Of a DNA stretch of 64,000 bases, positions 27,564 through 34,948 are shown piece after piece. The first letter of the stretch is position 1; every line of letters begins with the position of its first letter. The notes below the pieces were generated by a model. It was not told the origin of the DNA and did no database searches. It was given only the letters and a program-made list of their open reading frames with translations. Location: the NCBI GenBank assembly GCA_018666155.1, contig JABJAH010000037.1, positions 124,001 through 188,000 of the forward strand, in the 5' to 3' direction. A program made the translations under genes and the position numbers. Origin of the DNA: Rhodospirillaceae bacterium (lineage in GTDB: Bacteria > Pseudomonadota > Alphaproteobacteria > Rhodospirillales > Rhodospirillaceae).

Positions 27564-27872
27564 ATGAGCAGCGCCGCAAACGGTCAAAACGGTGCTCAGT
27601 CAGTTTCATTGAAGCTGTTTGTGACCGGCCGCACCCCCGGCGCAATGCGGGCCCGACAAGCTGTGGAGTCGCTGCTAGAGATTCGGTCTGGCGAGGGCAT
27701 CCATTTAAAAATCGTTGACGTTTTGGCCGATCCAAATGCCGCACTAACAGACAACGTGTACGCAACCCCGACGATCATAAGAACCGGAGGCGGCATTGAG
27801 CGTCGCTTGATCGGCGATTTATCCTCAGTTGAGAAGCTTGAGATTGGCCTCCTTCTTGAGGCCGCGGCTTAA
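27564..27872 (+). CDS. KaiB-like protein (KaiB domain, thioredoxin-like fold)
   Basis: 102 residues from the ATG at 27564; the open frame extends upstream inside the receiver gene but is overlapping. After about 14 polar residues the KaiB domain is clear: LKLFVTGRTPGAMRARQAVE, LKIVDVLADPN, the ATPTII segment (conserved PT) and RRLIGDLSSVEKLEIGLLL. The Gly and Asp of the IGDLS segment, which in cyanobacterial KaiB matter for fold switching, are retained. In cyanobacteria KaiB binds KaiC and helps reset the circadian oscillator; here no KaiC or KaiA is present in the window, so the partner is unknown. The tight linkage to a receiver suggests a signalling role. Confidence 0.88.
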   Translation: MSSAANGQNGAQSVSLKLFVTGRTPGAMRARQAVESLLEIRSGEGIHLKIVDVLADPNAALTDNVYATPTIIRTGGGIERRLIGDLSSVEKLEIGLLLEAAA

Positions 27873-27897
27873 CGCAGTCCACTCGGCAATATGACGC

Positions 27898-28512
27898 TCA
27901 GTCGGCATCTGCGCTGTCGTAGGTCACCATAATCATCCAATCGGCATACTCGGGATCAATCTTTTTGAGCGCGCCTGAAATCTGCGGCTTGAAGACTTCT
28001 TCAATCGGCTGACCAGCGCCCGGCCAGATAGGGAAATAGACGCGGATGTAATTCTGCCCGGCGTTGGTTTCTCGGCGGCCAATGACGCGAGGTGGCGCAC
28101 GAAAAATATTCGGGAACCGTTCGCGAATGGTTTCGGTGCGCGTCACCACCATACCTTCGATGTATTTTGTCTGGTCGCTGACGGAGGGAAGAACGATATC
28201 GACCACACAACCTTGATGATCTTTTTTATGATGAATGAGCACCGCGATTGAACCGAGCGCGATACAGGTCACCGAACCATTGGCGCCGCGAAGCTCAACG
28301 TCGGTTAATCCAACGCGTGTCACCTCTCCCGTATGGCCATCAATCGTCACCAGCGCGCCAACTGACGGGCGACCACCTAGCATCCATCGAAGCCGCGCGA
28401 ACAGATTGCCAGCCGATCCCCTTAGCCCATATGCAATGGTCAGAGCTAAAATCACGGTGCCAACAAAGGCGGCCCACGACAGGTCGCCACTGGTTTCCAG
28501 AACGAAGGTCAT
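27898..28512 (-). CDS. Small membrane protein with an MscS-like beta domain
   Basis: 204 residues from the ATG at 28512, which has GAGG eight bases upstream; a TTG at 28530 is less likely. One hydrophobic span (WAAFVGTVILALTIAYGL, about residues 13-30) is followed by a segment resembling the MscS middle beta domain (PSVGALVTIDGHTGEVTRVGLTDVELRGANGS, broken by family-like glycine positions). The C-terminal alpha/beta region is also MscS-like. It lacks the pore-lining glycine/alanine helix of a standard channel and the usual three spans, so it may not form a pore alone. It converges with the KaiB-like gene. Confidence 0.6.
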   Translation of the reverse strand: MTFVLETSGDLSWAAFVGTVILALTIAYGLRGSAGNLFARLRWMLGGRPSVGALVTIDGHTGEVTRVGLTDVELRGANGSVTCIALGSIAVLIHHKKDHQGCVVDIVLPSVSDQTKYIEGMVVTRTETIRERFPNIFRAPPRVIGRRETNAGQNYIRVYFPIWPGAGQPIEEVFKPQISGALKKIDPEYADWMIMVTYDSADAD

Positions 28513-28607
28513 CTTCTTATCCTCTTCCAAATCCCGGTTAACCGCAGGATCGATTGATTGTGGCGGCGAGAGCCCCGGTCCTGCAAGTGAATACGATCTA
28601 GACGAGT

Positions 28608-29591
28608 TTAGCGCTCGCCGCGCTCACGCTGGATACGGCGCCATTGGGCTACATTGCGGTTATGGGCAGCCAGGGTTTCGGCGAAGGCGTGGCCGCCAGA
28701 TCCATCAGCCACGAAATATAAATCCCGTATCGAAGCAGGGTTCAGCACCGCGGCGATCGAATCGCGCCCAGGGTGACAAATGGGGCCGGGCGGCAACCCT
28801 GAAATTTTATAGGTGTTGTAAGGGGTGTCTCCGTCCAAATCGGAGCGGCGTAGAGGACGTCTAAGGGGGCCGGATGGATCGACCCCATAAGCGACAGTCG
28901 GGTCCGATTGCAGTCGCATCCTGCGCTTCAAGCGGTTCACGAAAACAGCTGCGACCCGGGGACGTTCATCGGCAACCGATGTCTCTTTCTCGACAATAGA
29001 CGCAAGAATCAATGCATCTTTGGGTGAGTCTATGGGTAAGTCAGGCGCTCGGCCCGCCCAAAGGTCGGCCAAGGTTCGGTCCAACGCCATTTCCATTCGC
29101 CGCACTAGCGCGGCTCGAGATTCTCCACGTTCGTAGCCGTAGGTCTCCGGCAACAGGGTGCCGTCTTTAAACGTCCTCGAAAAATCACCTGTGAGACCAT
29201 CCGCCGCAGCGATCAAGTCTGCAATTTGGAATGACGATAGACCTTCAGGAATTGTGATGAATCGGACGACAACGTCGTGTGCAACAACCTTCGCCAATAC
29301 CGCACCCGGACTCACCCCGGGCTCGAACCGATACTCACCCGCTTTTACCTGAGCAGCATAGCCCGACAACCTAGCGTGCAAACGAAATGTGAAATCAGAC
29401 TGAATGATCCCAGCGTTTTGAAGCTGTAACGCTACCGTTCCAAGACCTGAGCCTGGCTCAACAACAACAAAGGTCTCTTCAGTGAGTGGGCCTGTGGCTT
29501 GGATGTGAGCACTCAGCCACAGCCAACCTCCGGCCAGCGCTGCCAGGCCGACAGCGACCACAACGGAAAAAATAACGAGCAGGCGTTTCAT
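28608..29591 (-). CDS. mltG: Endolytic transglycosylase MltG
   Basis: 327 residues. One N-terminal membrane anchor (LLVIFSVVVAVGLAALAGGWLWL), a LysM-like region and the YceG catalytic core: ASIVEKETSVADERPRVAAVF with the catalytic Glu, then SDPTVAYG, DTPYNTYKISGLPPGPI and NPA. It cleaves nascent peptidoglycan strands at the inner membrane and so limits glycan length. It follows fabF by 14 bases, the conserved arrangement. In related genomes yicC and gmk come next; here the gap is filled by the signalling insert. Confidence 0.94.
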   Translation of the reverse strand: MKRLLVIFSVVVAVGLAALAGGWLWLSAHIQATGPLTEETFVVVEPGSGLGTVALQLQNAGIIQSDFTFRLHARLSGYAAQVKAGEYRFEPGVSPGAVLAKVVAHDVVVRFITIPEGLSSFQIADLIAAADGLTGDFSRTFKDGTLLPETYGYERGESRAALVRRMEMALDRTLADLWAGRAPDLPIDSPKDALILASIVEKETSVADERPRVAAVFVNRLKRRMRLQSDPTVAYGVDPSGPLRRPLRRSDLDGDTPYNTYKISGLPPGPICHPGRDSIAAVLNPASIRDLYFVADGSGGHAFAETLAAHNRNVAQWRRIQRERGER

Positions 29592-29605
29592 CAAGGTGAG
29601 CCTGG

Positions 29606-30868
29606 TTAGGCGGCCGGACCGAGAACCAGTGACGCGTTCGTGCCACCGAACCCAAAGGAATTAGACAACGCGAACCGTATATCGCGCGACTTTGCCGTGT
29701 GCGGCACCAAATCAATGTCGCAACTGTCTGAAGGGTCATCCAGATTCAATGTTGGCGGTGCAATCTGATGGTTGAGCGCGAGAATCGAATAGATTGCTTC
29801 AACACTCCCAGCAGCTCCGAGCAAGTGACCAATCGCCGACTTGGTCGATGACATTGAGAGTTTGTAGGCTTGATCGCCGAACAAGCGCTTCACCGCTCCC
29901 AACTCAATCTCGTCGCCCTTCGGCGTTGATGTGCCGTGAGCGTTCACATAATCGATGTCTGATGCGCTTAATCCGGAGTCCTTAAGCGCCCCACGCATGG
30001 CGCGGAAACCACCGTCCCCATCTTCAGCCGGAGCCGTGATGTGATAGGCGTCGCCGGACAATCCGTAGCCCAGCACCTCAGCGTAAATCTTAGCACCGCG
30101 CGCTTTGGCATGCTCATAGCTCTCGACGACGACAGCGCCCGCTCCTTCTCCCATGACAAAGCCGTCCCGGCCCTTATCCCAGGGGCGCGACGCTTTCTCA
30201 GGCGTATCGTTGTAGTCGGTAGACAGCGCTTTCGCTGCGGCAAATCCAGCGATCCCAAGCCGACACAGGGCGGCTTCTGCACCACCCGCGACCATAACGT
30301 CTGCGTCACCGTATTTTATCATCCGCGCGGCATCGCCGATCGCGTGTGCGCCGGTCGAACACGCTGTCACGATGGCATGATTGGGGCCTTTGAAGCCGTG
30401 CTTAATCGACACTTGCCCAGAAACCAGATTGATCAAACTGGACGGGATAAAGAACGGCGAGATACGCCGCGGCCCCTTCTCAAGAAGGGTCACAGAGTTG
30501 TTGTAAATGGTTTGAAGACCGCCGATCCCCGAACCGATAATAACACCGGTGCGTTCCCGTTCTGTATCGTTCTCTGGAACCCAACCAGAATCGGCAATCG
30601 CGTCATCTGCTGCTGCGAGCCCAAAAACGATAAAGTCGTCCATGCGCTTACGTTCCTTTGGTGACACCAAAGAATCCACGTCAAAGCGATAAGGATGGTC
30701 TTCTTCTTGAGGCACCTGGCCGCCGACACGGCACGGCAAGTCGTCGACCTCGAATCCCCGAAGGGACCGAATGCCCGACTTAGAGTCAATCAGTGATTGC
30801 CAGTTGCCTTCGACACCACGACCTAGTGGCGTCAACAGACCCAGGCCCGTTATAACGACCCGTGTCAT
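29606..30868 (-). CDS. fabF: Beta-ketoacyl-ACP synthase II
   Basis: 420 residues from the ATG at 30868, with GAGGA six bases upstream. The thiolase-fold catalytic triad is visible: Cys in VTACSTGAHAIG, His in NAHGTSTPKGD and His in SAIGHLLGAAG. It condenses malonyl-ACP with acyl-ACP in fatty acid elongation. It follows acpP by 74 bases. Confidence 0.97.
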   Translation of the reverse strand: MTRVVITGLGLLTPLGRGVEGNWQSLIDSKSGIRSLRGFEVDDLPCRVGGQVPQEEDHPYRFDVDSLVSPKERKRMDDFIVFGLAAADDAIADSGWVPENDTERERTGVIIGSGIGGLQTIYNNSVTLLEKGPRRISPFFIPSSLINLVSGQVSIKHGFKGPNHAIVTACSTGAHAIGDAARMIKYGDADVMVAGGAEAALCRLGIAGFAAAKALSTDYNDTPEKASRPWDKGRDGFVMGEGAGAVVVESYEHAKARGAKIYAEVLGYGLSGDAYHITAPAEDGDGGFRAMRGALKDSGLSASDIDYVNAHGTSTPKGDEIELGAVKRLFGDQAYKLSMSSTKSAIGHLLGAAGSVEAIYSILALNHQIAPPTLNLDDPSDSCDIDLVPHTAKSRDIRFALSNSFGFGGTNASLVLGPAA

Positions 30869-30942
30869 GATGTCCTCATGGCGAGACAGTTGCCCCAATC
30901 ACAATGCGGCGCGCCCACTCAACAGTGAAGCGCTGCAAGACC

Positions 30943-31179
30943 TTAGGACGCGTTGGCTTCGATGAAGCCGATAGCGTCTTTGACGGTCAAAATCTTCTCG
31001 GCAGCATCGTCAGGGATTTCGCAACCGAATTCCTCTTCGAAGGCCATCACAAGCTCGACGGTATCAAGACTGTCAGCCCCTAGATCATCAATGAAGCTGG
31101 CGGTCTCAGTCACCTTGGCTTCTTCAACGCCTAAATGTTCGACAACAATTTTTTTAACACGATCCGCGACGTCACTCAT
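30943..31179 (-). CDS. acpP: Acyl carrier protein
   Basis: 78 residues, strongly acidic, with the phosphopantetheine attachment serine in [18 protein letters not shown]. It carries acyl chains in fatty acid and lipid A synthesis. The ATG at 31179 is preceded by AGGAAGGA and is preferred over 31194. The 184 bases upstream, before fabG, probably hold its own promoter; a TATACT string lies in that gap but has no well-spaced -35. Confidence 0.97.
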   Translation of the reverse strand: MSDVADRVKKIVVEHLGVEEAKVTETASFIDDLGADSLDTVELVMAFEEEFGCEIPDDAAEKILTVKDAIGFIEANAS

Positions 31180-31363
31180 GGCGTCCTTCCTCACTTTATC
31201 CCAGGGAGAGTATATTGCAGCGAAAGTAAGCCAAGATATGGCCCATCGCCCCCGAAGTTGCGGTTAGGTAGCATACTTCATATGGGAAGGCTAGGTCTAC
31301 GAAACACCCTTTAGAACCAGCGCAAACCAAAGCCGGGCGACCTTTACATGGCGAGGCATGCGC

Positions 31364-32101
31364 CTAGATCATCGCCATACCACCATTCACATGGAGGGTC
31401 TGTCCCGTCACATAAGCGGCTTCATTGGATGCGAGGTAAGTGACCGCTGCGGCAACGTCGGCGCTATCGCCAAACCGACCGGTGGGAATAGCTGCCATCA
31501 TTGTGTCCCGTTGCTGGTCGCTCATGGCATCAGTCATTGCAGTGGATATAAATCCAGGCGCGACACAGTTGGCGGTGATGCCCCGGCTTGCGACTTCTTG
31601 TGCCAATGACTTGGTGAACCCAATCAGGCCCGCTTTCGATGCGGCATAGTTCACCTGCCCAGCATTGCCCGTCACACCAACGATAGAAGTAATGGATATG
31701 ATACGCCCAGCCCGGCGCTTCATCATGCCGCGCACGACGGCCCGGGACAAACGAAACGCCACGGCTAGATTGACCCCCATAACATCCCAGAAATCTTCGT
31801 CCTTCATCCTCAAAATGAGTCCGTCGCGCGTAATGCCGGCATTGTTGACCAGAATATCGAGTGGTCCACCTGCCGCCTCCGCATCACCGATTAAGGTTTC
31901 GACCGCCGCCGTATCGGCCAAGTTACAGGGCACCGCATGAGCACGGTCACCCAAATCAGCAGTCAGTTCGTTGAGCACCGCTTCACGCGTACCCGATACG
32001 ACAACCGTTGCACCTTGCGCATGCAAAGACTTGGCAATCGCACCGCCAATCCCTCCAGTTGCACCCGTGACAAGGGCTGTCTTGCCGGATAAATCAAACA
32101 T
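31364..32101 (-). CDS. fabG: 3-oxoacyl-ACP reductase
   Basis: 245 residues from the ATG at 32101 (TGGAG upstream). Short-chain dehydrogenase with the NADPH-binding TGATGGIGGAIA, NNAGITRDGL, catalytic Ser in SITSIVGVTGN and YAASKAGLIGF. It reduces 3-oxoacyl-ACP in fatty acid elongation. Same strand and order as fabD upstream and acpP downstream. Confidence 0.96.
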   Translation of the reverse strand: MFDLSGKTALVTGATGGIGGAIAKSLHAQGATVVVSGTREAVLNELTADLGDRAHAVPCNLADTAAVETLIGDAEAAGGPLDILVNNAGITRDGLILRMKDEDFWDVMGVNLAVAFRLSRAVVRGMMKRRAGRIISITSIVGVTGNAGQVNYAASKAGLIGFTKSLAQEVASRGITANCVAPGFISTAMTDAMSDQQRDTMMAAIPTGRFGDSADVAAAVTYLASNEAAYVTGQTLHVNGGMAMI

Positions 32102-32128
32102 CGCAATCTCCACTTAACAATGGCCGCG

Positions 32129-33073
32129 TCAAACGGTCTTGAGAAACTCTTCAATATCGGCTGGGCCCTGCAAGCTCACCGCCGTCAGCTCGCGATCAAT
32201 GCGACGCGCCAATCCTGTAAGCACCTTGCCCGCACCGACTTCGATGAGGGTATCGACACCGGCCTCACGCATAAGCCCGACACTTTCACGCCAACGCACC
32301 ATCGCCGTCACCTGAGAAACCAAGAGACGGCGGATATCGTCGGGATCAATAACACTAGCGGCTGTGGCGTTTGCAATCAGCGGCACCACGGGTGACGCGA
32401 TCTCTACATCGGCGAGGGCTTGAGCCATCACATCTGCGGCCGGCTGCATGAGAGAACAATGGAAGGGCGCACTGACCGTCAGCATGATCGCTCGCTTGGC
32501 ACCTTTTTCCTTGGCCAATTCAACGGCACGCTCAACGGCAGCGGCATGTCCGGAAACCACAATTTGGCCGGGCGCATTGTCATTAGCCGCAGCACAGACC
32601 TGTCCGTCACGGGCCGCCTCTGACGCAACTTCTTGGGCCACGTCGAGATCAAGCCCGATTAAGGCCGCCATAGCGCCTTCGCCAACCGGTACCGCCTCTT
32701 GCATCGCCTTGCCGCGGATTTTCAACAACTTGGCCGTATCGACAATTGACAGAGACCCCGCAGCGGCAAGGGCCGAATATTCACCAAGAGAGTGCCCCGC
32801 CACATAGCGCGCCGTAGTGCGGATCGACACCGAACTCTGACTTTCTAGGACACGGGTCGCCGCAAGGCTGACCGCCATCAGCGCCGGTTGAGCATTCTCG
32901 GTGAGAGTCAGTGTGTCTTCAGGTCCCTCAAACATCAGCTTTGACAGAGACTGCTGTAACGCCTCATCGACCTCTTGAAAGACCTCTTTGGCTTCCGAAA
33001 AGGTGTCATGCAGGTCTTTTCCCATGCCGACGGCCTGAGACCCCTGTCCGGGAAATACGTATGCCCAGCTCAT
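32129..33073 (-). CDS. fabD: Malonyl-CoA:ACP transacylase
   Basis: 314 residues. PGQGSQAVGMGKDL at the N-terminus, the nucleophile serine in AGHSLGEYSALAAAG and the catalytic His in the FHCSLMQPA segment. It charges acyl carrier protein with malonate. It heads the fab operon, divergent from rpsF across 267 bases. Confidence 0.96.
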   Translation of the reverse strand: MSWAYVFPGQGSQAVGMGKDLHDTFSEAKEVFQEVDEALQQSLSKLMFEGPEDTLTLTENAQPALMAVSLAATRVLESQSSVSIRTTARYVAGHSLGEYSALAAAGSLSIVDTAKLLKIRGKAMQEAVPVGEGAMAALIGLDLDVAQEVASEAARDGQVCAAANDNAPGQIVVSGHAAAVERAVELAKEKGAKRAIMLTVSAPFHCSLMQPAADVMAQALADVEIASPVVPLIANATAASVIDPDDIRRLLVSQVTAMVRWRESVGLMREAGVDTLIEVGAGKVLTGLARRIDRELTAVSLQGPADIEEFLKTV

Positions 33074-33220
33074 TTTCGCCCCCTAAACTCAGCGCATTAA
33101 GCGGTTAAATTCGCCTCTATTCTTTGGTTTAAGGCCAGGATTCCTCTGCGCTGTCAAGCAACCCGAGCGAGTGCTCAACTGTTGAAACGTCGAAACCCTA
33201 GCAATTCCAAGTGTCTTCCC

Positions 33221-33248
33221 TTGCTGGGGCTATGGATATGTGTATATT
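33221..33248 (+). promoter_or_regulatory. Candidate sigma70 promoter for the rpsF-rpsR-rplI operon
   Basis: TTGCTG (33221-33226) and TATATT (33243-33248) are 16 bases apart. Transcription would begin about 33255, immediately before the leader hairpin. By-eye match only. Confidence 0.5.
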
Positions 33249-33257
33249 CCGCGCCTT

Positions 33258-33287
33258 CATAGCTCCTTGCCGGTCGAACCGGCTATG
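33258..33287 (+). promoter_or_regulatory. Predicted leader RNA structure upstream of rpsF, resembling an S6:S18 binding element
   Basis: CATAG (33258-33262) pairs with CTATG (33283-33287). Inside, CCGGT (33270-33274) pairs with ACCGG (33278-33282) around a three-base loop, leaving a seven-base bulge on the 5' side. A two-stem structure with a one-sided bulge near a CCG is the general layout of the known S6:S18 autoregulatory leader, in which the S6-S18 dimer binds its own mRNA. Position, about 55 bases before rpsF, fits. Assignment to that RNA family is an inference. Confidence 0.42.
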
Positions 33288-33340
33288 CCCGCAGGTCATG
33301 GGATCTGGGGGAAGAGAGAAGCCATAAGGAGAGCATTCTC

Positions 33341-33883
33341 ATGCCACTCTACGAGAGCGTGGTCATTGCGCGTCAGGATATTTCGGCGACCCAAGTCGAT
33401 ACCCTGGCTGACGAATTGACCAAAATTATAGAAGAAAACGGCGGATCGGTTGCCAAGCGCGAGCATTGGGGCCTGCGGAGCTTAACGTTCCGCATTAAGA
33501 AAAACCGCAAAGGCCACTATGTGTTGTTCAACGTCGACGCACCGGCCGCAGCCGTGTCTGAGTTCGAGCGCCGCATGCGCCTCAATGAAGACGTCCTGCG
33601 CTACTTGACCATTCGCGTTGACGAACACGAAGAAGGCCAATCCTCCATTCTCACCAACAAAGGCCGTCCCACCGGACGCCGTGAAGGTGGTCCGGGTGGC
33701 GGTGGCGGTGGCGGTGGCGGCGGACGTTTTGAGTCCGGCCGCGGCAGACCACCTCGCGATGATAATGCTGGCGGTAACCGCACAGTGCCTGCACCTGTGC
33801 CTTTGGCTGCACCTGCACCTGCACCTGCACCTGCACCTGCACCTGCACCTGCACCTGCACCTGCAAAAGAAGGAGACAGCTAA
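33341..33883 (+). CDS. rpsF: 30S ribosomal protein S6 with a low-complexity C-terminal tail
   Basis: 180 residues. The first ~105 residues are an ordinary S6 ([32 protein letters not shown]). The tail adds a glycine run (about 125-136), an arginine/glycine stretch and an Ala-Pro repeat (about 148-175). S6 binds 16S rRNA with S18 in the 30S platform. Tails are known in S6 of Alphaproteobacteria, but here both low-complexity stretches are encoded by near-perfect six-base repeats. The ATG has AGGAGAG about nine bases upstream. The stop shares one base with the rpsR start. Confidence 0.96.
   Translation: MPLYESVVIARQDISATQVDTLADELTKIIEENGGSVAKREHWGLRSLTFRIKKNRKGHYVLFNVDAPAAAVSEFERRMRLNEDVLRYLTIRVDEHEEGQSSILTNKGRPTGRREGGPGGGGGGGGGGRFESGRGRPPRDDNAGGNRTVPAPVPLAAPAPAPAPAPAPAPAPAPAKEGDS
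33695..33718 (+). repeat. GGTGGC hexanucleotide repeat in rpsF
   Basis: Four perfect in-frame copies of GGTGGC encode the glycine run of the S6 tail and are followed by an imperfect copy. Confidence 0.9.
33809..33862 (+). repeat. GCACCT hexanucleotide repeat in rpsF
   Basis: Nine perfect tandem copies of GCACCT encode Ala-Pro dipeptides near the end of S6. Copy-number change would add or remove dipeptides without shifting the frame. Confidence 0.97.
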
Positions 33884-34119
33884 TGGCCATGGGTCGCAAA
33901 CCTTTCTTCCGTCGTCGCAAGAGCTGCCCTTTCACCGGGTCGAGCGCGCCCAAGATCGATTACAAAGACGTCAAACTTTTGCAGCGCTACATCTCAGAGC
34001 GCGGCAAGATTGTGCCGAGCCGGATCACAGCCGTCTCGGCAAAGAAGCAGCGTGAACTGGCCCGCGCCATCAAACGTGCCCGCTTCCTTGCTCTTCTGCC
34101 CTACGTGTTAAGCGAATAG
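33883..34119 (+). CDS. rpsR: 30S ribosomal protein S18
   Basis: 78 residues, basic, with the S18 core [35 protein letters not shown] and [15 protein letters not shown] at the C-terminus (motifs given in parts). It partners S6 in the 30S platform. Start overlaps the rpsF stop by one base; an AAGGAGA in the end of rpsF serves as ribosome binding site. Confidence 0.97.
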   Translation: MAMGRKPFFRRRKSCPFTGSSAPKIDYKDVKLLQRYISERGKIVPSRITAVSAKKQRELARAIKRARFLALLPYVLSE

Positions 34120-34132
34120 GGGGGAGCACATC

Positions 34133-34798
34133 ATGGACGTAATTTTACTCGAACGGATCGACAAGCTCGGACAGATGGGCGACGTCGTGAAAGTCAAAAC
34201 CGGCTACGCACGGAATTTCCTGCTGCCGCAAAAGAAAGCCCTCCGGGCTACGGACGCCAACCGAACGTACTTTGAAAGCCGCCGCAGCGAGCTTGAGGCG
34301 GTCAACCTGGAACGTAAGGGTGAAGCCGAAGCCGTGGCCAAAAAGATGGAAGGCCTGCACCTTGTGCTGGTCCGCCAGGCTGGTGAAGGCGGTCAACTCT
34401 ATGGGTCCGTCACCGCACGCGATGTGGCCGATGGCCTCAAAGAAGACGGCGTCACGATGGACCGCGGGCAAGTGGAACTGAATGCCGCTATCAAGCAACT
34501 CGGCAAGTTCACGGTCCCTGTCAAACTACATCCGGAAGTCAGTGTCGATATTGACGTTACTGTTGCACGGTCGATGGATCAGGCTGATATCGACGCGGCC
34601 GGTTCATTGCTGGAACGCGAAGAAGATGTGGCAGAGGCTGTTGCTCAGGAACAAGAAGCTGAGCAGGCCCGCGACGAGGAACTCGATACGCAAGCGGCTG
34701 ATGAAGCCAAAGCGGCCGCCGCTGAAGCCGCTAAGGCAGCTGCACCGGCTGCCATCGAGACCACTGAAGTTGCCGAAGGCGCTGAAGAAGACGCTTAA
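34133..34798 (+). CDS. rplI: 50S ribosomal protein L9 with extended acidic/alanine-rich tail
   Basis: 221 residues. The N-terminal L9 domain ([33 protein letters not shown]), long connecting helix and C-terminal RNA-binding domain ([16 protein letters not shown]) fill about 150 residues. The remaining ~70 residues are a Glu/Ala-rich helix-prone tail ([17 protein letters not shown]...) absent from E. coli L9. L9 sits at the base of the L1 stalk and helps keep the reading frame. GGGGAG lies before the start. An intrinsic terminator follows. Confidence 0.96.
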   Translation: MDVILLERIDKLGQMGDVVKVKTGYARNFLLPQKKALRATDANRTYFESRRSELEAVNLERKGEAEAVAKKMEGLHLVLVRQAGEGGQLYGSVTARDVADGLKEDGVTMDRGQVELNAAIKQLGKFTVPVKLHPEVSVDIDVTVARSMDQADIDAAGSLLEREEDVAEAVAQEQEAEQARDEELDTQAADEAKAAAAEAAKAAAPAAIETTEVAEGAEEDA

Positions 34799-34829
34799 CG
34801 TAACGGTTGTCTTGAGACACACTTTTAAA

Positions 34830-34856
34830 ACGCCGGTCCCTAGGGCCGGCGTTTTT
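34830..34856 (+). terminator. Intrinsic terminator after rplI
   Basis: ACGCCGG (34830-34836) pairs with CCGGCGT (34846-34852), with CCC/GGG extending the stem, followed by GTTTTTAT. Ends the rpsF-rpsR-rplI transcript before dnaB. Confidence 0.88.
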
Positions 34857-34948
34857 ATATGCGCCGACTCGCTTTTATCCCCAGGTTACACAGTAGCCCA
34901 CAGGATTTGGGCCGTGATGCCCGCGACTATTGTTGATATGGTCCGGCC

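Noticed and set aside
33809..33862. GCACCT array as a possible origin or phage site
   Set aside because: It is wholly within the rpsF frame and encodes Ala-Pro.
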